Origin: Gammaproteobacteria bacterium
Lineage (GTDB): Bacteria; Pseudomonadota; Gammaproteobacteria; Pseudomonadales; Ketobacteraceae
Assembly (NCBI GenBank): GCA_013178375.1
Contig: JABLXQ010000033.1
Location: forward strand, 1 to 64,000
DNA length: 64,000 nucleotides
Direction: 5' to 3'
The notes beneath the pieces were generated by a model that was not told where the DNA came from, ran no database searches, and was given only the letters and a program-made list of their open reading frames with translations. Numbering within the stretch: position 1 is the first letter of the stretch; each line of letters begins with the position of its first letter. Made by a program: the position numbers and the translations under genes. This document shows positions 35,057-43,010 of this stretch, one piece after another.

Positions 35057-38000
35057 TTACTTCAGGATTGTAAGACCGCCCGCATTCGCAGCCGTGTAAA
35101 CACGGCCGTTGTTGATGGTGGTACCCACCGCCTCTCCTACCACTTCCTTGATGGCCAGCAAGTTCGGATTGGCTACATCGCTCCAATCCAGCTTAACAAC
35201 ACCAGCATCACCATAACCGACGTAGAAGAGCAGCCGGGACTCGAAGCGTGTGATCAGCGTGCCGGATGCATCGCGGTATTGAGTAGGGAAGTATTGCGGG
35301 GTCATGTACAGCGCACCACCCTCCAGGTCTTCATAACCTTCCAGCAGCTGCAGCTTGAAGCGACCGGCTGCCGTTGGCCGGCATTCACCCACGCCACCCT
35401 GTTTGGCACTCAGTTTGGTTACATCTGTGATAGTGGAACAAACGTCAGGCGCCTGATCTTCCGGTACCACCGCCGGCCTCTCTTCAGTGGCGGGTCGGAT
35501 CAGATCGGCCATGTGGTAAGCCACCAGACCGAAACTGTCATAACTGAAGTACGCTATGTCGTTGATGATATGTACATCAACACTCTTGCCGTCTGCGGAG
35601 CCAAACAGATTGTCGTCGTCGGCTTTCAACGGTTCAAAGGTTTTGAGCAGTTTGTCGATTCCCAGATCGGCGGCCTGTCCGCTGACGAGAAAGGCAGTCA
35701 TGTCCACTACCGAGATACCATAGGCACCGGCTGCAACCACCGCATAGGTTTTACCCGTAGCGCTGTCCGTCCAAAGTTTGACGGTTGCAGAACGCCCCAG
35801 CGGCGGCTTGCCGGAAGTGCCTTCTGAGTCGCCGATATTTGCCACCAGGTGCTCACCGGTTGCCGGATCGGCGGTTGTGTCGTACACGGTCAGGCCGTTG
35901 TCACCGTCGGCAACGATGGCGTACTTGCCCGAGAATGTCACACCATAGGCATGATCCTGGCCTGTGACCTCAAGCATGTCGATATCACTGCCTTCGATGC
36001 TGTGCTCGAATACATTGCCAAAGGCATTGAGCAAGGCAGGTGCACCCACTGTCGCGCTGCCATCAAGAATGGCAGACAGATCAAGGCGGCGCATGCCCAG
36101 ACTCTGACTCATGACGTACGCCTGACCCGGATCACTGCCAAAGCCGACCTTGAAGGCGTGCGGTGTTGGTGTGACATCGACGCCGGATTCCGGATATTCA
36201 CTCTGGAAGGTATTGGCCACCACCTGTGGCGCATCGATCGCAGTGCTGCCGCTGGCAATCTTCCAGACTGTCACCCCGTGTGGTCCATCGGACAGATACA
36301 GATAATCACCGGATACGGTTACACCTTCGGTGTGACCTATGGCGATCGGCTGCCCGGGGTTGCCACTGATATCGGCTCCCACTTCGTTGGTGCTGACAAG
36401 ATTAACCGGTACAGCAAAACGGTTGGCGACAGGTACGTTCGAATTGATCAAATCAACGAAGTCAACATAACTGACACCGCCGGCACCGGAAGCCTGCAAT
36501 GCATCGACCTGACCGGCTGCTGCCGAATTGCCTGAAGTGTTCAGTACCAACGCACCACCATGGCCATTGAGCTCTCCAGTGGCCAGCATTACCGGGGCGC
36601 TGTAGTTACCGCTACCATTGGCAACCAGAAAGGCGGGAACAGATTCGTCACCCACTACAACAGGCGTCATGTCGAAGGACGTGACGAACTCATAGTCGGG
36701 CCAGAAGACTTTCTGATTGGTGTCGTTATTGAAATTGCCAGCCCCGTTCCGCCAATTTGTCGCGGGGGATTCCGCTCCGCTGGCCACCACCAGGCCTGCA
36801 AAATGGTCGGTATAGTAAACCCGGTAACGGCTGGCATCGCCTGGCTCTGACACCACACGCACAGCCACAACACCGGCTTCCTTGAGCATGCCAGAACCCG
36901 AATGCGAAAGAATGCCACGTTTGTCCAGGTTTCTGGGCGGTTCATCCGGGCCGTGGGCAGGAACAGCAGGCACATAGCCTTCGTATGCCGGTGCTACCGG
37001 ATCTGTTACATCCACGGCAACCAAGCCTCCCAGGGAGTAGGCAATGTACGCAACTGTACGCGCGGGTGTTGGGCCTGCCGACGGTAGATTTACCAATTCG
37101 ATCGAGCGCGCATTGTAGTAATACTTGCCATATCGGTCGAATTCAGCCCACGGGTACCAGGTCAAATCATTTTTGTTGCCCAACTCGTATGCCGCCTGCA
37201 CGTAGCTAGGCATTCCATCGGCATCCACTGCGCTTACACCATCGACAACGGGTGCCACCACCAAGTCAGAATTGGATGGATTCGGGCAGGAGATTTTGCG
37301 TTGCGGATACCCAAACCAATCCTCCTGTGCGTTGTTGGCGCAGTCGGCGTACAGATTGTAATCCCCCAACTTTGTCAGATCTGCAGGGTTATAAATGCCA
37401 ATCCCCAAAAATCCAAGAGCCGCATACAGTTTACCGTCGTGCATTTTCAGGCTGAGCGGACCACCCCACGCGCTCTCTCCTGCGTACTTGAGCGTCCAGA
37501 GTTCACTCCCGTTGATCGGCACCACTCCGTCTGCCACAGCGTCCATCAAATTCGACAGGCTGGTTTTCTGGATGCCAAAGGCCGTGTTGGCAATGAACAA
37601 CTGGTCATCGGTGGTGTCTGCGGGTGTTCCGCCATCATCCACCAGCAAATCATTCACAGGGCCTGAAATATGGGGTTCTGTCGATGCCGCCTCGGTAAAT
37701 ATCGTGCCGCCACCATCACTGTAGGTGTAGGCTGGCGTCATGTAGTTTACCGTCATGGTGCGTACATAAACCATCGCCGCAGGATTGGTAATGTCGACAA
37801 TGCCAATACCTTTGCTTCCCATCGACAGCAGCGCATAGTTCCTGCCGCCATAGGATTCAAGCACCGTGATGCTCTCGATGTAGCCGGGAACTGATATTTC
37901 GGTTACAGCGCCCTTGCTCATGGCAACCGGTGTGGCCGCAAAACGATTCGCCATCGTATAAAGCGTCCAGTCGGTTGTGCCATCGCTATAGGATTCCACA

Positions 38001-38224
38001 TCCTGGGTTGCACCACCGATTTGTGCTGCCAACGTATCGATATTGGCTTCTATCACCGTTGGTACCGAAGGTTCAGCGGGCTCCTGAAATGCGTCAACCC
38101 AGCTTCTGGAATCACTGCTATCACATCCTCCCAACAGCAGGGCAAGCGCAGACGACACCGCGATCCTGGAAAAACGCTTGCTCGCTGTCGACACTAACTG
38201 CCTGGATGAAAATTTCATATTCAT
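35057..38224 (-). CDS. Large LVIVD-repeat-type exported lipoprotein, 1055 aa
   Basis: The start at 38224 is set by GAGG five bases upstream; the open frame extends further but without a ribosome site. A basic N region and ALALLLGGC form a lipoprotein signal (Cys near residue 31). The body is a series of beta-propeller blades of the LVIVD/choice-of-anchor kind: NYALLSMGSKGIGIVDITNP, AYIAYSLGGLVAVDVTDP, GDYLYLSDGPHGVTVWKIAS, GKYAIVADGDNGLTVYDTT and YAVVAAGAYGISVVDM. Such proteins are surface-exposed in bacteria with exported cytochromes; ligand unknown. A FNR-like box lies 161-174 bases upstream, close to the distance seen for the five-heme cytochrome. A hairpin terminator follows. Confidence 0.82.
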   Translation of the reverse strand: MNMKFSSRQLVSTASKRFSRIAVSSALALLLGGCDSSDSRSWVDAFQEPAEPSVPTVIEANIDTLAAQIGGATQDVESYSDGTTDWTLYTMANRFAATPVAMSKGAVTEISVPGYIESITVLESYGGRNYALLSMGSKGIGIVDITNPAAMVYVRTMTVNYMTPAYTYSDGGGTIFTEAASTEPHISGPVNDLLVDDGGTPADTTDDQLFIANTAFGIQKTSLSNLMDAVADGVVPINGSELWTLKYAGESAWGGPLSLKMHDGKLYAALGFLGIGIYNPADLTKLGDYNLYADCANNAQEDWFGYPQRKISCPNPSNSDLVVAPVVDGVSAVDADGMPSYVQAAYELGNKNDLTWYPWAEFDRYGKYYYNARSIELVNLPSAGPTPARTVAYIAYSLGGLVAVDVTDPVAPAYEGYVPAVPAHGPDEPPRNLDKRGILSHSGSGMLKEAGVVAVRVVSEPGDASRYRVYYTDHFAGLVVASGAESPATNWRNGAGNFNNDTNQKVFWPDYEFVTSFDMTPVVVGDESVPAFLVANGSGNYSAPVMLATGELNGHGGALVLNTSGNSAAAGQVDALQASGAGGVSYVDFVDLINSNVPVANRFAVPVNLVSTNEVGADISGNPGQPIAIGHTEGVTVSGDYLYLSDGPHGVTVWKIASGSTAIDAPQVVANTFQSEYPESGVDVTPTPHAFKVGFGSDPGQAYVMSQSLGMRRLDLSAILDGSATVGAPALLNAFGNVFEHSIEGSDIDMLEVTGQDHAYGVTFSGKYAIVADGDNGLTVYDTTADPATGEHLVANIGDSEGTSGKPPLGRSATVKLWTDSATGKTYAVVAAGAYGISVVDMTAFLVSGQAADLGIDKLLKTFEPLKADDDNLFGSADGKSVDVHIINDIAYFSYDSFGLVAYHMADLIRPATEERPAVVPEDQAPDVCSTITDVTKLSAKQGGVGECRPTAAGRFKLQLLEGYEDLEGGALYMTPQYFPTQYRDASGTLITRFESRLLFYVGYGDAGVVKLDWSDVANPNLLAIKEVVGEAVGTTINNGRVYTAANAGGLTILK

Positions 38225-38523
38225 AATTACCTCAGTAACTAGGCGTTCACGCTTACAACATCGGCTGCCTTTTAATTCTTTAAAATCGGAAGCAAGTTGA
38301 AGTGCGTACACACCCACTCGCTTTGCAAATTCAAAATCTACAAAGCACCCAGCTTAAAAATAACGCGCCACTAGAATTTATGCTTTGACAATTATCAAGA
38401 CTGACCGCATTCATGCGCCTGTCGGCAGATCTGCAACACAATTGAACGAAGGGAATATCTTGAATCTGGATGCCACATCAATTTGGAAGGGGCGCCAACA
38501 CTTCGGCACCTTTTGAATTCACT
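38225..38523. other. Intergenic region upstream of the LVIVD-type gene
   Basis: A 299-base region holding the promoter of the minus-strand lipoprotein gene. It contains the FNR-like box at 38385-38398. Near its right end GGCGCC-AACACTTC-GGCACC (38494-38513) followed by TTTT may be a weak stem-loop at the end of the transporter-like gene. No gene was seen. Confidence 0.5.
38385..38398. promoter_or_regulatory. FNR/ANR-like box upstream of the LVIVD-type gene
   Basis: TTGACAATTATCAA matches TTGAT-N4-ATCAA with one change, the same C at the fifth base as the box at 29822. It lies 161 bases upstream of the lipoprotein start. Confidence 0.55.
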
Positions 38524-39294
38524 CTACCAGGAACAGCTGGCGAAGGCCCCCACTCCCCAATCTGGACTTGCATCTGAAAGCCCTCTCAACACATATCCCT
38601 GCAGCCGCCACTGCGAGGAAATGCGGTTCGATACAAGCAAACTGATTTCTGCTGCATCATCAGTTTCATCGAATAATCGCTGCCGCCAATCATAAGCCAA
38701 TCCAAGGTTGGTATTGATGGTGACAGGATAGGAATATGCGATTCCAAAATTCAGCGGATCATCAGGATCATATGTCTCGGCCACGCCCTGGGTATCCAGC
38801 ACCCGGATATCGCCCTTAAGCGTCCATCCAATCCGGACCATCGCAATTGCAGCACCCAAAAGGGTGTACACATTCGATTGAAGGGTATAGTCAGCATTTC
38901 CCGTAGTAAGCAGATCGTCGCCACTGTCTGCTGTCACCACCTTGGCCTTCACACCAACATCAACGCCAACATCGCCGCCACGCGGAAACAATTCGTAACT
39001 ACCACCGACGACAATATCGCCAAGACCTGACTGATTATCCAAAACACCTGTTGCGCTACCTACATCCGCATTTACGAAACCTTCCACCTCGACGTAGGGA
39101 ACGTAAAGCGTGAATGTCCATGGTGCCGACTCATACGCAACCATCACCGGCGTTTCTTTCGCCGTCGTCTCTTCATCGCCATCATATTTTCCTGACGAAT
39201 AATCAACACCAGTCGTAACCCTGACATCAGCCTTCGCGTGAAAGACTGCCAAAAAAAGGAGCGAGGAAACTGAAAACAAAAATTGCTTGTTCAT
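38524..39294 (-). CDS. Transporter-like outer-membrane beta-barrel protein
   Basis: A 256-residue protein with a signal peptide (about residues 1-22, ending HAKA). The mature part has alternating barrel strands: VRVTTGVDYSSGKYDGD, WTFTLYVPYVEVEGFVNADV, SGLGDIVVGGSYELFPRGGD, VGVDVGVKAKVVTADSG and TLLGAAIAMVRIGWTLKGD. The phrase GLGDIVVG with a following VGVKAKV is typical of the transporter-like (phenol meta-pathway-type) barrel family. The terminal residue is Trp, as in inserted barrels. It lies between the LVIVD-type gene and the hexapeptide-repeat gene on the same strand. Substrate unknown. Confidence 0.75.
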   Translation of the reverse strand: MNKQFLFSVSSLLFLAVFHAKADVRVTTGVDYSSGKYDGDEETTAKETPVMVAYESAPWTFTLYVPYVEVEGFVNADVGSATGVLDNQSGLGDIVVGGSYELFPRGGDVGVDVGVKAKVVTADSGDDLLTTGNADYTLQSNVYTLLGAAIAMVRIGWTLKGDIRVLDTQGVAETYDPDDPLNFGIAYSYPVTINTNLGLAYDWRQRLFDETDDAAEISLLVSNRISSQWRLQGYVLRGLSDASPDWGVGAFASCSW

Positions 39295-39343
39295 GACACG
39301 TGGAACCCCTCGCCTACAATGGCGGTGTGTTCGCTAGCGCAAA

Positions 39344-39372
39344 GCGGGCGTCAACCATGGCCGACCGCCCGC
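39344..39372 (-). terminator. Possible terminator behind the hexapeptide-repeat gene
   Basis: Seven-base arms GCGGGCG and CGCCCGC enclose a 15-base loop that can itself fold (GGCCATGG). On the minus strand it is followed by TTTGCG. It lies in the 102-base gap between the repeat-protein gene and the barrel gene. Confidence 0.45.
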
Positions 39373-39396
39373 CCCTACGAATGAACTACCGATTTT

Positions 39397-39768
39397 TCAC
39401 TCTGATTTGGCTGCGCGCTCCTGCATCTTTACCTGGTACTCATTGCGAATACGCTCACGATCCTGATCGGACTTTGCTTCATTCAGACGCAACTGGTATT
39501 GCTCGCGCTCCTGTGCGTTCATAAGTTCACTTCCCTTGAACTGATCACGCTCCTGAAGTTGATCCTGAGTCTGCAATTTATCCTGGGTCTGCAATTTATC
39601 CTGGGTTTGCAGTCGATCCTGAGTTTGCATCCGATCCTGAGTATGCAGCTGGTCTTGCGTCTGATCCTGAACACGATCTTGCGTCTGGTTTTGATCCTTG
39701 GCGTTCACACTACTAGCCAATAATCCACCCGCCAACACCAAAGCAACACAACTAATTTTAAATTTCAT
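39397..39768 (-). CDS. Exported hexapeptide-repeat (TQDxLQ) protein, 123 aa
   Basis: The signal peptide is residues 1-23 (LVLAGGLLASSVNA). The mature chain begins KDQNQTQDRVQDQTQDQLHT and carries about nine near-exact six-residue units of the TQDRLQ/TQDKLQ type up to about residue 72, then a charged helical tail (NAQEREQYQLRLNEAKSDQD). It is extremely rich in Gln and Asp and has no Cys. In DNA the repeat is 18 bases long (GATCCTGAGTTTGCA type) at about 39550-39690. The chain is probably a long helix or fibre in the periplasm. I do not recognise the function. A FNR-like box with weaker match lies about 100 bases upstream. Confidence 0.75.
   Translation of the reverse strand: MKFKISCVALVLAGGLLASSVNAKDQNQTQDRVQDQTQDQLHTQDRMQTQDRLQTQDKLQTQDKLQTQDQLQERDQFKGSELMNAQEREQYQLRLNEAKSDQDRERIRNEYQVKMQERAAKSE
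39550..39690 (-). repeat. 18-bp tandem repeat inside the TQDxLQ gene
   Basis: About eight degenerate copies of an 18-base unit related to ATCCTGAGTTTGCAGTCG, all in frame, encode the six-residue repeats of the exported Gln-rich protein. Copies nearest 39560-39600 are almost identical, which suggests recent expansion by slippage. Confidence 0.8.
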
Positions 39769-39864
39769 GGCTATCTCCTCTCTTCCTGGTAAAAGGTCTA
39801 TTTGCTCTCTCCAGCAAGAGCAACCCCTCTACTTCTCATTATTTTCCTTTCTGCTGAAGCAGTA

Positions 39865-39878
39865 TTGATCCTGGTCAC
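39865..39878. promoter_or_regulatory. Weaker FNR-like box upstream of the repeat-protein gene
   Basis: TTGATCCTGGTCAC has a perfect left half and two changes in the right half. It lies 97 bases upstream of the hexapeptide-repeat gene start. A hairpin TTGCTCT-N8-AGAGCAA (39802-39823) lies between it and the gene. Confidence 0.3.
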
Positions 39879-40002
39879 TCATACACAAATTACGCAATAT
39901 TCCCCGCAAGGCATGGATTCTGCTCTAAATGTACATTAAACGCCCGACAACGCCCCACCCCCTGAGACCCGCCGTTAAATGGACATTCCCAGCAGAACCC
40001 AA

Positions 40003-40235
40003 ATCCGTCACACCGTAATCGACACCCGCCTGCGACAACAAGGCCGTCACCTGCGGCGATGATGGGTTTGATGATTGAAATAATGCAGCTGCCAAGAATG
40101 GAGCCGAAGAATGCGCCACGGGATTTGTTGCGTTCCTCCGGGCTCAGCGCGGCGACAGCTCGCTATCCCAGATCACTATCGCTGATTCTGTGTGCATTGT
40201 TTTTGAATATGCGCAGCCACCACCGGATCGGGCGC
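40003..40235 (-). pseudogene. Deleted partial copy of the dinB / HhH gene pair
   Basis: Three blocks match the intact locus at 49451-50080 in the same order and strand. 40003-40089 corresponds to 49451-49538 (end of dinB), 40090-40159 to 49819-49888 (front part of dinB) and 40160-40235 to about 50002-50080 (upstream spacer and 3' end of the HhH gene). Between them 280 and 113 bases of the intact locus are missing. The second junction falls in a shared CAGC. Matches are near-identical in blocks such as GAATGCGCCACGGGATTTGT. No functional product can be made. The flanks (39769-40002 and 40236-40464) hold no recognised gene. Confidence 0.9.
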
Positions 40236-40348
40236 CGCCGAAGCCATAGAGTGTAATCATGGGGATCTCCAATATTTTTTCGACCCGTCTGCACCTACCT
40301 ACCAGCCTTCCTAACCCATCCGACTTAAGAAAAAAATTGATTAATCCA

Positions 40349-40380
40349 CGCCGAGAAAAACTATGCGTTTTGTCTCGGCG
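40349..40380 (+). promoter_or_regulatory. Long hairpin / inverted repeat upstream of the lipase gene
   Basis: Arms CGCCGAGA (40349-40356) and TCTCGGCG (40373-40380) pair perfectly and are extended by AAAAC with GTTTT, leaving one unpaired G and a 5-base loop TATGC. It ends 84 bases before the lipase start and has no adjacent T run on the plus strand, so a leader RNA structure or operator is more likely than a terminator. Confidence 0.6.
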
Positions 40381-40464
40381 CTGCTACCCTGAAGTTCGTG
40401 GCCGGAATCCGCCCTGCAGTTGCAGTAATCAAAAATAAAGCATTACTCAACGGAAAAACAAAAA

Positions 40465-41376
40465 ATGAAAATCAGGATTTCTCTCTTGCTGGCGCTATTC
40501 GCTGTCAGCACTTCTGCAATTTCCGACGACTACACGCAAACCCGCTACCCCATTGTCCTTGTCCACACCTTCCTGGGATTCGACAGGATTGGTCCGCTTG
40601 AGTACTGGTACGGCATTCCCGTCGCACTGCAAAAAGATGGAGCAGACGTCTTTACCACCCAGGTTTCCACCGTGAACTCTTCCGAATTGCGTGGCGAACA
40701 GCTGCTGGCACAGGTGGAAGAAATTCTCGCCTTAACCGGCGCAGAAAAAGTCAATCTGGTGGGCCACAGCCTGGGCGGACAAACAGCCCGCTACGTAGCC
40801 GCGATGATTCCCGACAAGGTCGCCTCGGTGACCAGCATCGGCAGCCCCGTAAAAGGCACACCTGCCGCGGATGTTGTACAACAGCTGGCGGATATCCCGG
40901 CATACAGCAGCCTGATCTTACGGCTGTTGAATGGATTGGCCGTGATTGTCGATAGTGCCTCCGGCGCCAATCTGCCGCAAGATGCCAAAGCTGGACTGGC
41001 TGGGCTCACCACACCCGGCAATCTGGCATTTAACGAACGCTTTCCAGCCGGCGTTCCTGCTACAGCATGCGGTGAAGGTGCTTACGAAGAAAACGGCGTG
41101 CAGTTCTTTTCCTGGGCGGGCAGCTACCCCCGAGTCACCAACCTGCTTGACCCCTCATCCTACGCATTGATGATCACCAAACTGTTTTTCAACGAACCCA
41201 GCAACGGGCTTGTCGGACGCTGCAGCTCCCACTTCGGCCAGGTCATTCGCGACGATTACGCAATGGATCATCTTGACGAAGTGAACCAGCTGTTTGGCCT
41301 GGCCAATCTCAGACACGCGAACCCGAAAACTATTTATCGGGAACATGCCAACCGGCTGCGCAACCTGGGGTTATAA
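40465..41376 (+). CDS. Secreted triacylglycerol lipase-like protein with altered active site
   Basis: A 303-residue protein with a signal peptide (about 1-20, VSTSAISDD junction) and full-length similarity to Pseudomonas family I lipases. The nucleophile elbow NLVGHSLGGQTARYVAAM has Ser near residue 100, the disulfide cysteines are in ATACGEGAY and VGRCSSH, and the catalytic His is in DHLDEVNQLFGL. Two expected residues are changed: the conserved HG of the oxyanion region is HT in IVLVHTFLGFD, and the acid position in the family motif NDGLVG reads SNGLVG, Asn replacing the catalytic Asp. It is followed six bases later by its foldase gene. It may be inactive, altered, or use another acid. Confidence 0.9.
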   Translation: MKIRISLLLALFAVSTSAISDDYTQTRYPIVLVHTFLGFDRIGPLEYWYGIPVALQKDGADVFTTQVSTVNSSELRGEQLLAQVEEILALTGAEKVNLVGHSLGGQTARYVAAMIPDKVASVTSIGSPVKGTPAADVVQQLADIPAYSSLILRLLNGLAVIVDSASGANLPQDAKAGLAGLTTPGNLAFNERFPAGVPATACGEGAYEENGVQFFSWAGSYPRVTNLLDPSSYALMITKLFFNEPSNGLVGRCSSHFGQVIRDDYAMDHLDEVNQLFGLANLRHANPKTIYREHANRLRNLGL

Positions 41377-41381
41377 AACAT

Positions 41382-42461
41382 ATGGCTCTGTCTATGACCC
41401 GGTCTGCGACCTGGCTTCTAAGCGCCACGATGTTGTTCGGCACGCTGTATGCTGTTAACGGATTACTCCACGCTCCGCGCGGCACGGATGCCGATCGGCA
41501 GCATACCTATGTGTCTCCATTGATGTTGACGTTGAAAGAAGAAGGCGCACTTTCTGCGCTTGCCTATAACGCAAAACCTGCACAATTTACTACCGGACTG
41601 GAAAACCTGCCGCCATCCTTTCGCGGCACCGATCCTGATGGCAAACTGCGAGCCGACAACCAGGGCAATCTGGTCATCCAGCACGAGATTCGCCTGCTGT
41701 TCGACTATTTCCTTGCCGGCATCGGCGAAGAACCGCAGGCAACAATAACCACCCGCATCCGGGCCTATATTGAGCATCAACTACCGGAACCTGCTGCCAC
41801 TCAAGCCAATCAGTTACTGGATGCGTATCTGGCGCTGCTGGATGGTTCGTTGGCACTCGACAAACCTGACACTGCAAAAGACTTCGATACCGACACAATA
41901 GCCGGGCACCTGCAACGGGTCAGCGAACTGCGCCGAACCTATTTACCCCATGACGTAGCCGACGCTTTTTTTGGCGAAGACGAAGCCTATGATCGTTACA
42001 CACTGGGCAAGTTATCTATCTTGAAGAACGCGCAATTGAGCACGGAAGAAAAAAACCAGCAAATAGCCAGCCTGGAATCGCAACTGCCTGAAGATCTGCA
42101 ACGATTTTTACAGCACAGCCAACAGGCAGTGCAGTTGCACGAATTGACGGATGAATTACGGAACCAGGGTGGAACAAACGAGGAACTGTATCAACGGCGC
42201 TCCGAGCAGGTGGGCGCTGACGCTGCCGGGCGTCTGGCACAACTGGATATTGATCGCGCGCAGTGGAAAAACAGGATCGATAGCTGGCTGGCAGACCGTG
42301 AGAATTTCCTGCGCGACCCGCAATTGAGCCGCGCAGATAAACCCGAGTTACTTGCACAATGGCGCAATGAGCGCTTCAACGGAGCCGAAATCAATCGCGT
42401 GGAAGCACTGGAACGCATTCACGATGGCGATGGCACCTCACCGAAAAACGTAGGGCGCTAG
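41382..42461 (+). CDS. lifO: Lipase-specific foldase (lipase chaperone)
   Basis: A 359-residue protein with an N-terminal membrane anchor (residues about 8-26) and a long helical periplasmic body, as in Lif/LimA foldases that fold family I lipases before type II export. The family signature appears in EIRLLFDYFLAGIGEEPQAT (RxxFDYFLxAxGE) and later blocks RRTYLPHDVADAFFGEDEAY and ASLESQLPEDLQ. The length is normal. It starts five bases after the lipase stop, so the two are one operon. The intact foldase suggests that the altered lipase is still made and folded. Its 3' end overlaps the end of the opposite-strand gene by 24 bases. Confidence 0.93.
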   Translation: MALSMTRSATWLLSATMLFGTLYAVNGLLHAPRGTDADRQHTYVSPLMLTLKEEGALSALAYNAKPAQFTTGLENLPPSFRGTDPDGKLRADNQGNLVIQHEIRLLFDYFLAGIGEEPQATITTRIRAYIEHQLPEPAATQANQLLDAYLALLDGSLALDKPDTAKDFDTDTIAGHLQRVSELRRTYLPHDVADAFFGEDEAYDRYTLGKLSILKNAQLSTEEKNQQIASLESQLPEDLQRFLQHSQQAVQLHELTDELRNQGGTNEELYQRRSEQVGADAAGRLAQLDIDRAQWKNRIDSWLADRENFLRDPQLSRADKPELLAQWRNERFNGAEINRVEALERIHDGDGTSPKNVGR

Positions 42462-43010
42462 ATCGAACGTCAGCATCCCGCCGTAATCCCCGCGCGCACT
42501 GTTGTGCCGTAGCTGCACGCTCAACCCCTGCAACCCTGGCACCGGGATGTCCATCCCCGACACGAAATCCAGCACTCGAACCCGTGTTGGGCCATGCGAG
42601 AGCACCCCGGTCAGCGCGCCTCCACCCATCACAATCGCTTGCGTGACGACCAGCGCACCTTCGCCTGGCGTCGCCCGGTTCCAGCCGCGCTGGAATTGCC
42701 GCGAAGCATCATATGCGAGGCGCGTCGCAGCCTGCTGCACGAATGGCAGCCGCCACACGGCACCAAGCAAGTCTCCGATTTCCGCCGCGCGGGGTGTCGC
42801 CGGTCCAGCGCCACGTGGAAACGCCGGCGGTGGGGCTGGTGGCAAGGGTTGCCGCAGCATCCGATCGAGGTCGCTTGATTGAAACGAAGCCCAGTTGGGC
42901 TGAAGCATGCTCGCCTGCAATCGTCCGCGCTGGATAAGCGCGATCTCGGCCTCGATGTCGGGATCAAGGTGCAGTCGAAAATCGCCCAAACTGTATCGGG
43001 GGTCTCCCAT
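42438..43010 (-). CDS. Hypothetical protein, 190 aa
   Basis: I do not recognise this protein. There is no signal peptide. The first half is charged (YSLGDFRLHLDPDIEAEIAL, RMLRQPLPPAPPPAFPRGAG with a Pro-rich linker), then a helical region (DLLGAVWRLPFVQQAATRLA) and a Gly-rich beta-type C terminus (GDYGGMLTFDLAPYVFR). The ATG has GGAGAATGTTTC upstream on the minus strand. The gene is convergent with and overlaps the foldase gene by 24 bases. Position next to an accessory region suggests gain by transfer, but there is no clue to its role. Other frames over this stretch look like shadows. Confidence 0.6.
   Translation of the reverse strand: MGDPRYSLGDFRLHLDPDIEAEIALIQRGRLQASMLQPNWASFQSSDLDRMLRQPLPPAPPPAFPRGAGPATPRAAEIGDLLGAVWRLPFVQQAATRLAYDASRQFQRGWNRATPGEGALVVTQAIVMGGGALTGVLSHGPTRVRVLDFVSGMDIPVPGLQGLSVQLRHNSARGDYGGMLTFDLAPYVFR

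Noticed and set aside
39930-39985. Integron attC site
   Set aside because: TGTACATTAAACG and CGTTAAATGGACA are near inverse copies and GTTAAAT fits the GTTRRRY core, but the other end does not match RYYYAAC, the span is short and there is no cassette or integrase.
39925-40119. Small minus-strand gene at 40 kb
   Set aside because: It is a chance frame across the broken dinB copy and unrelated flank.
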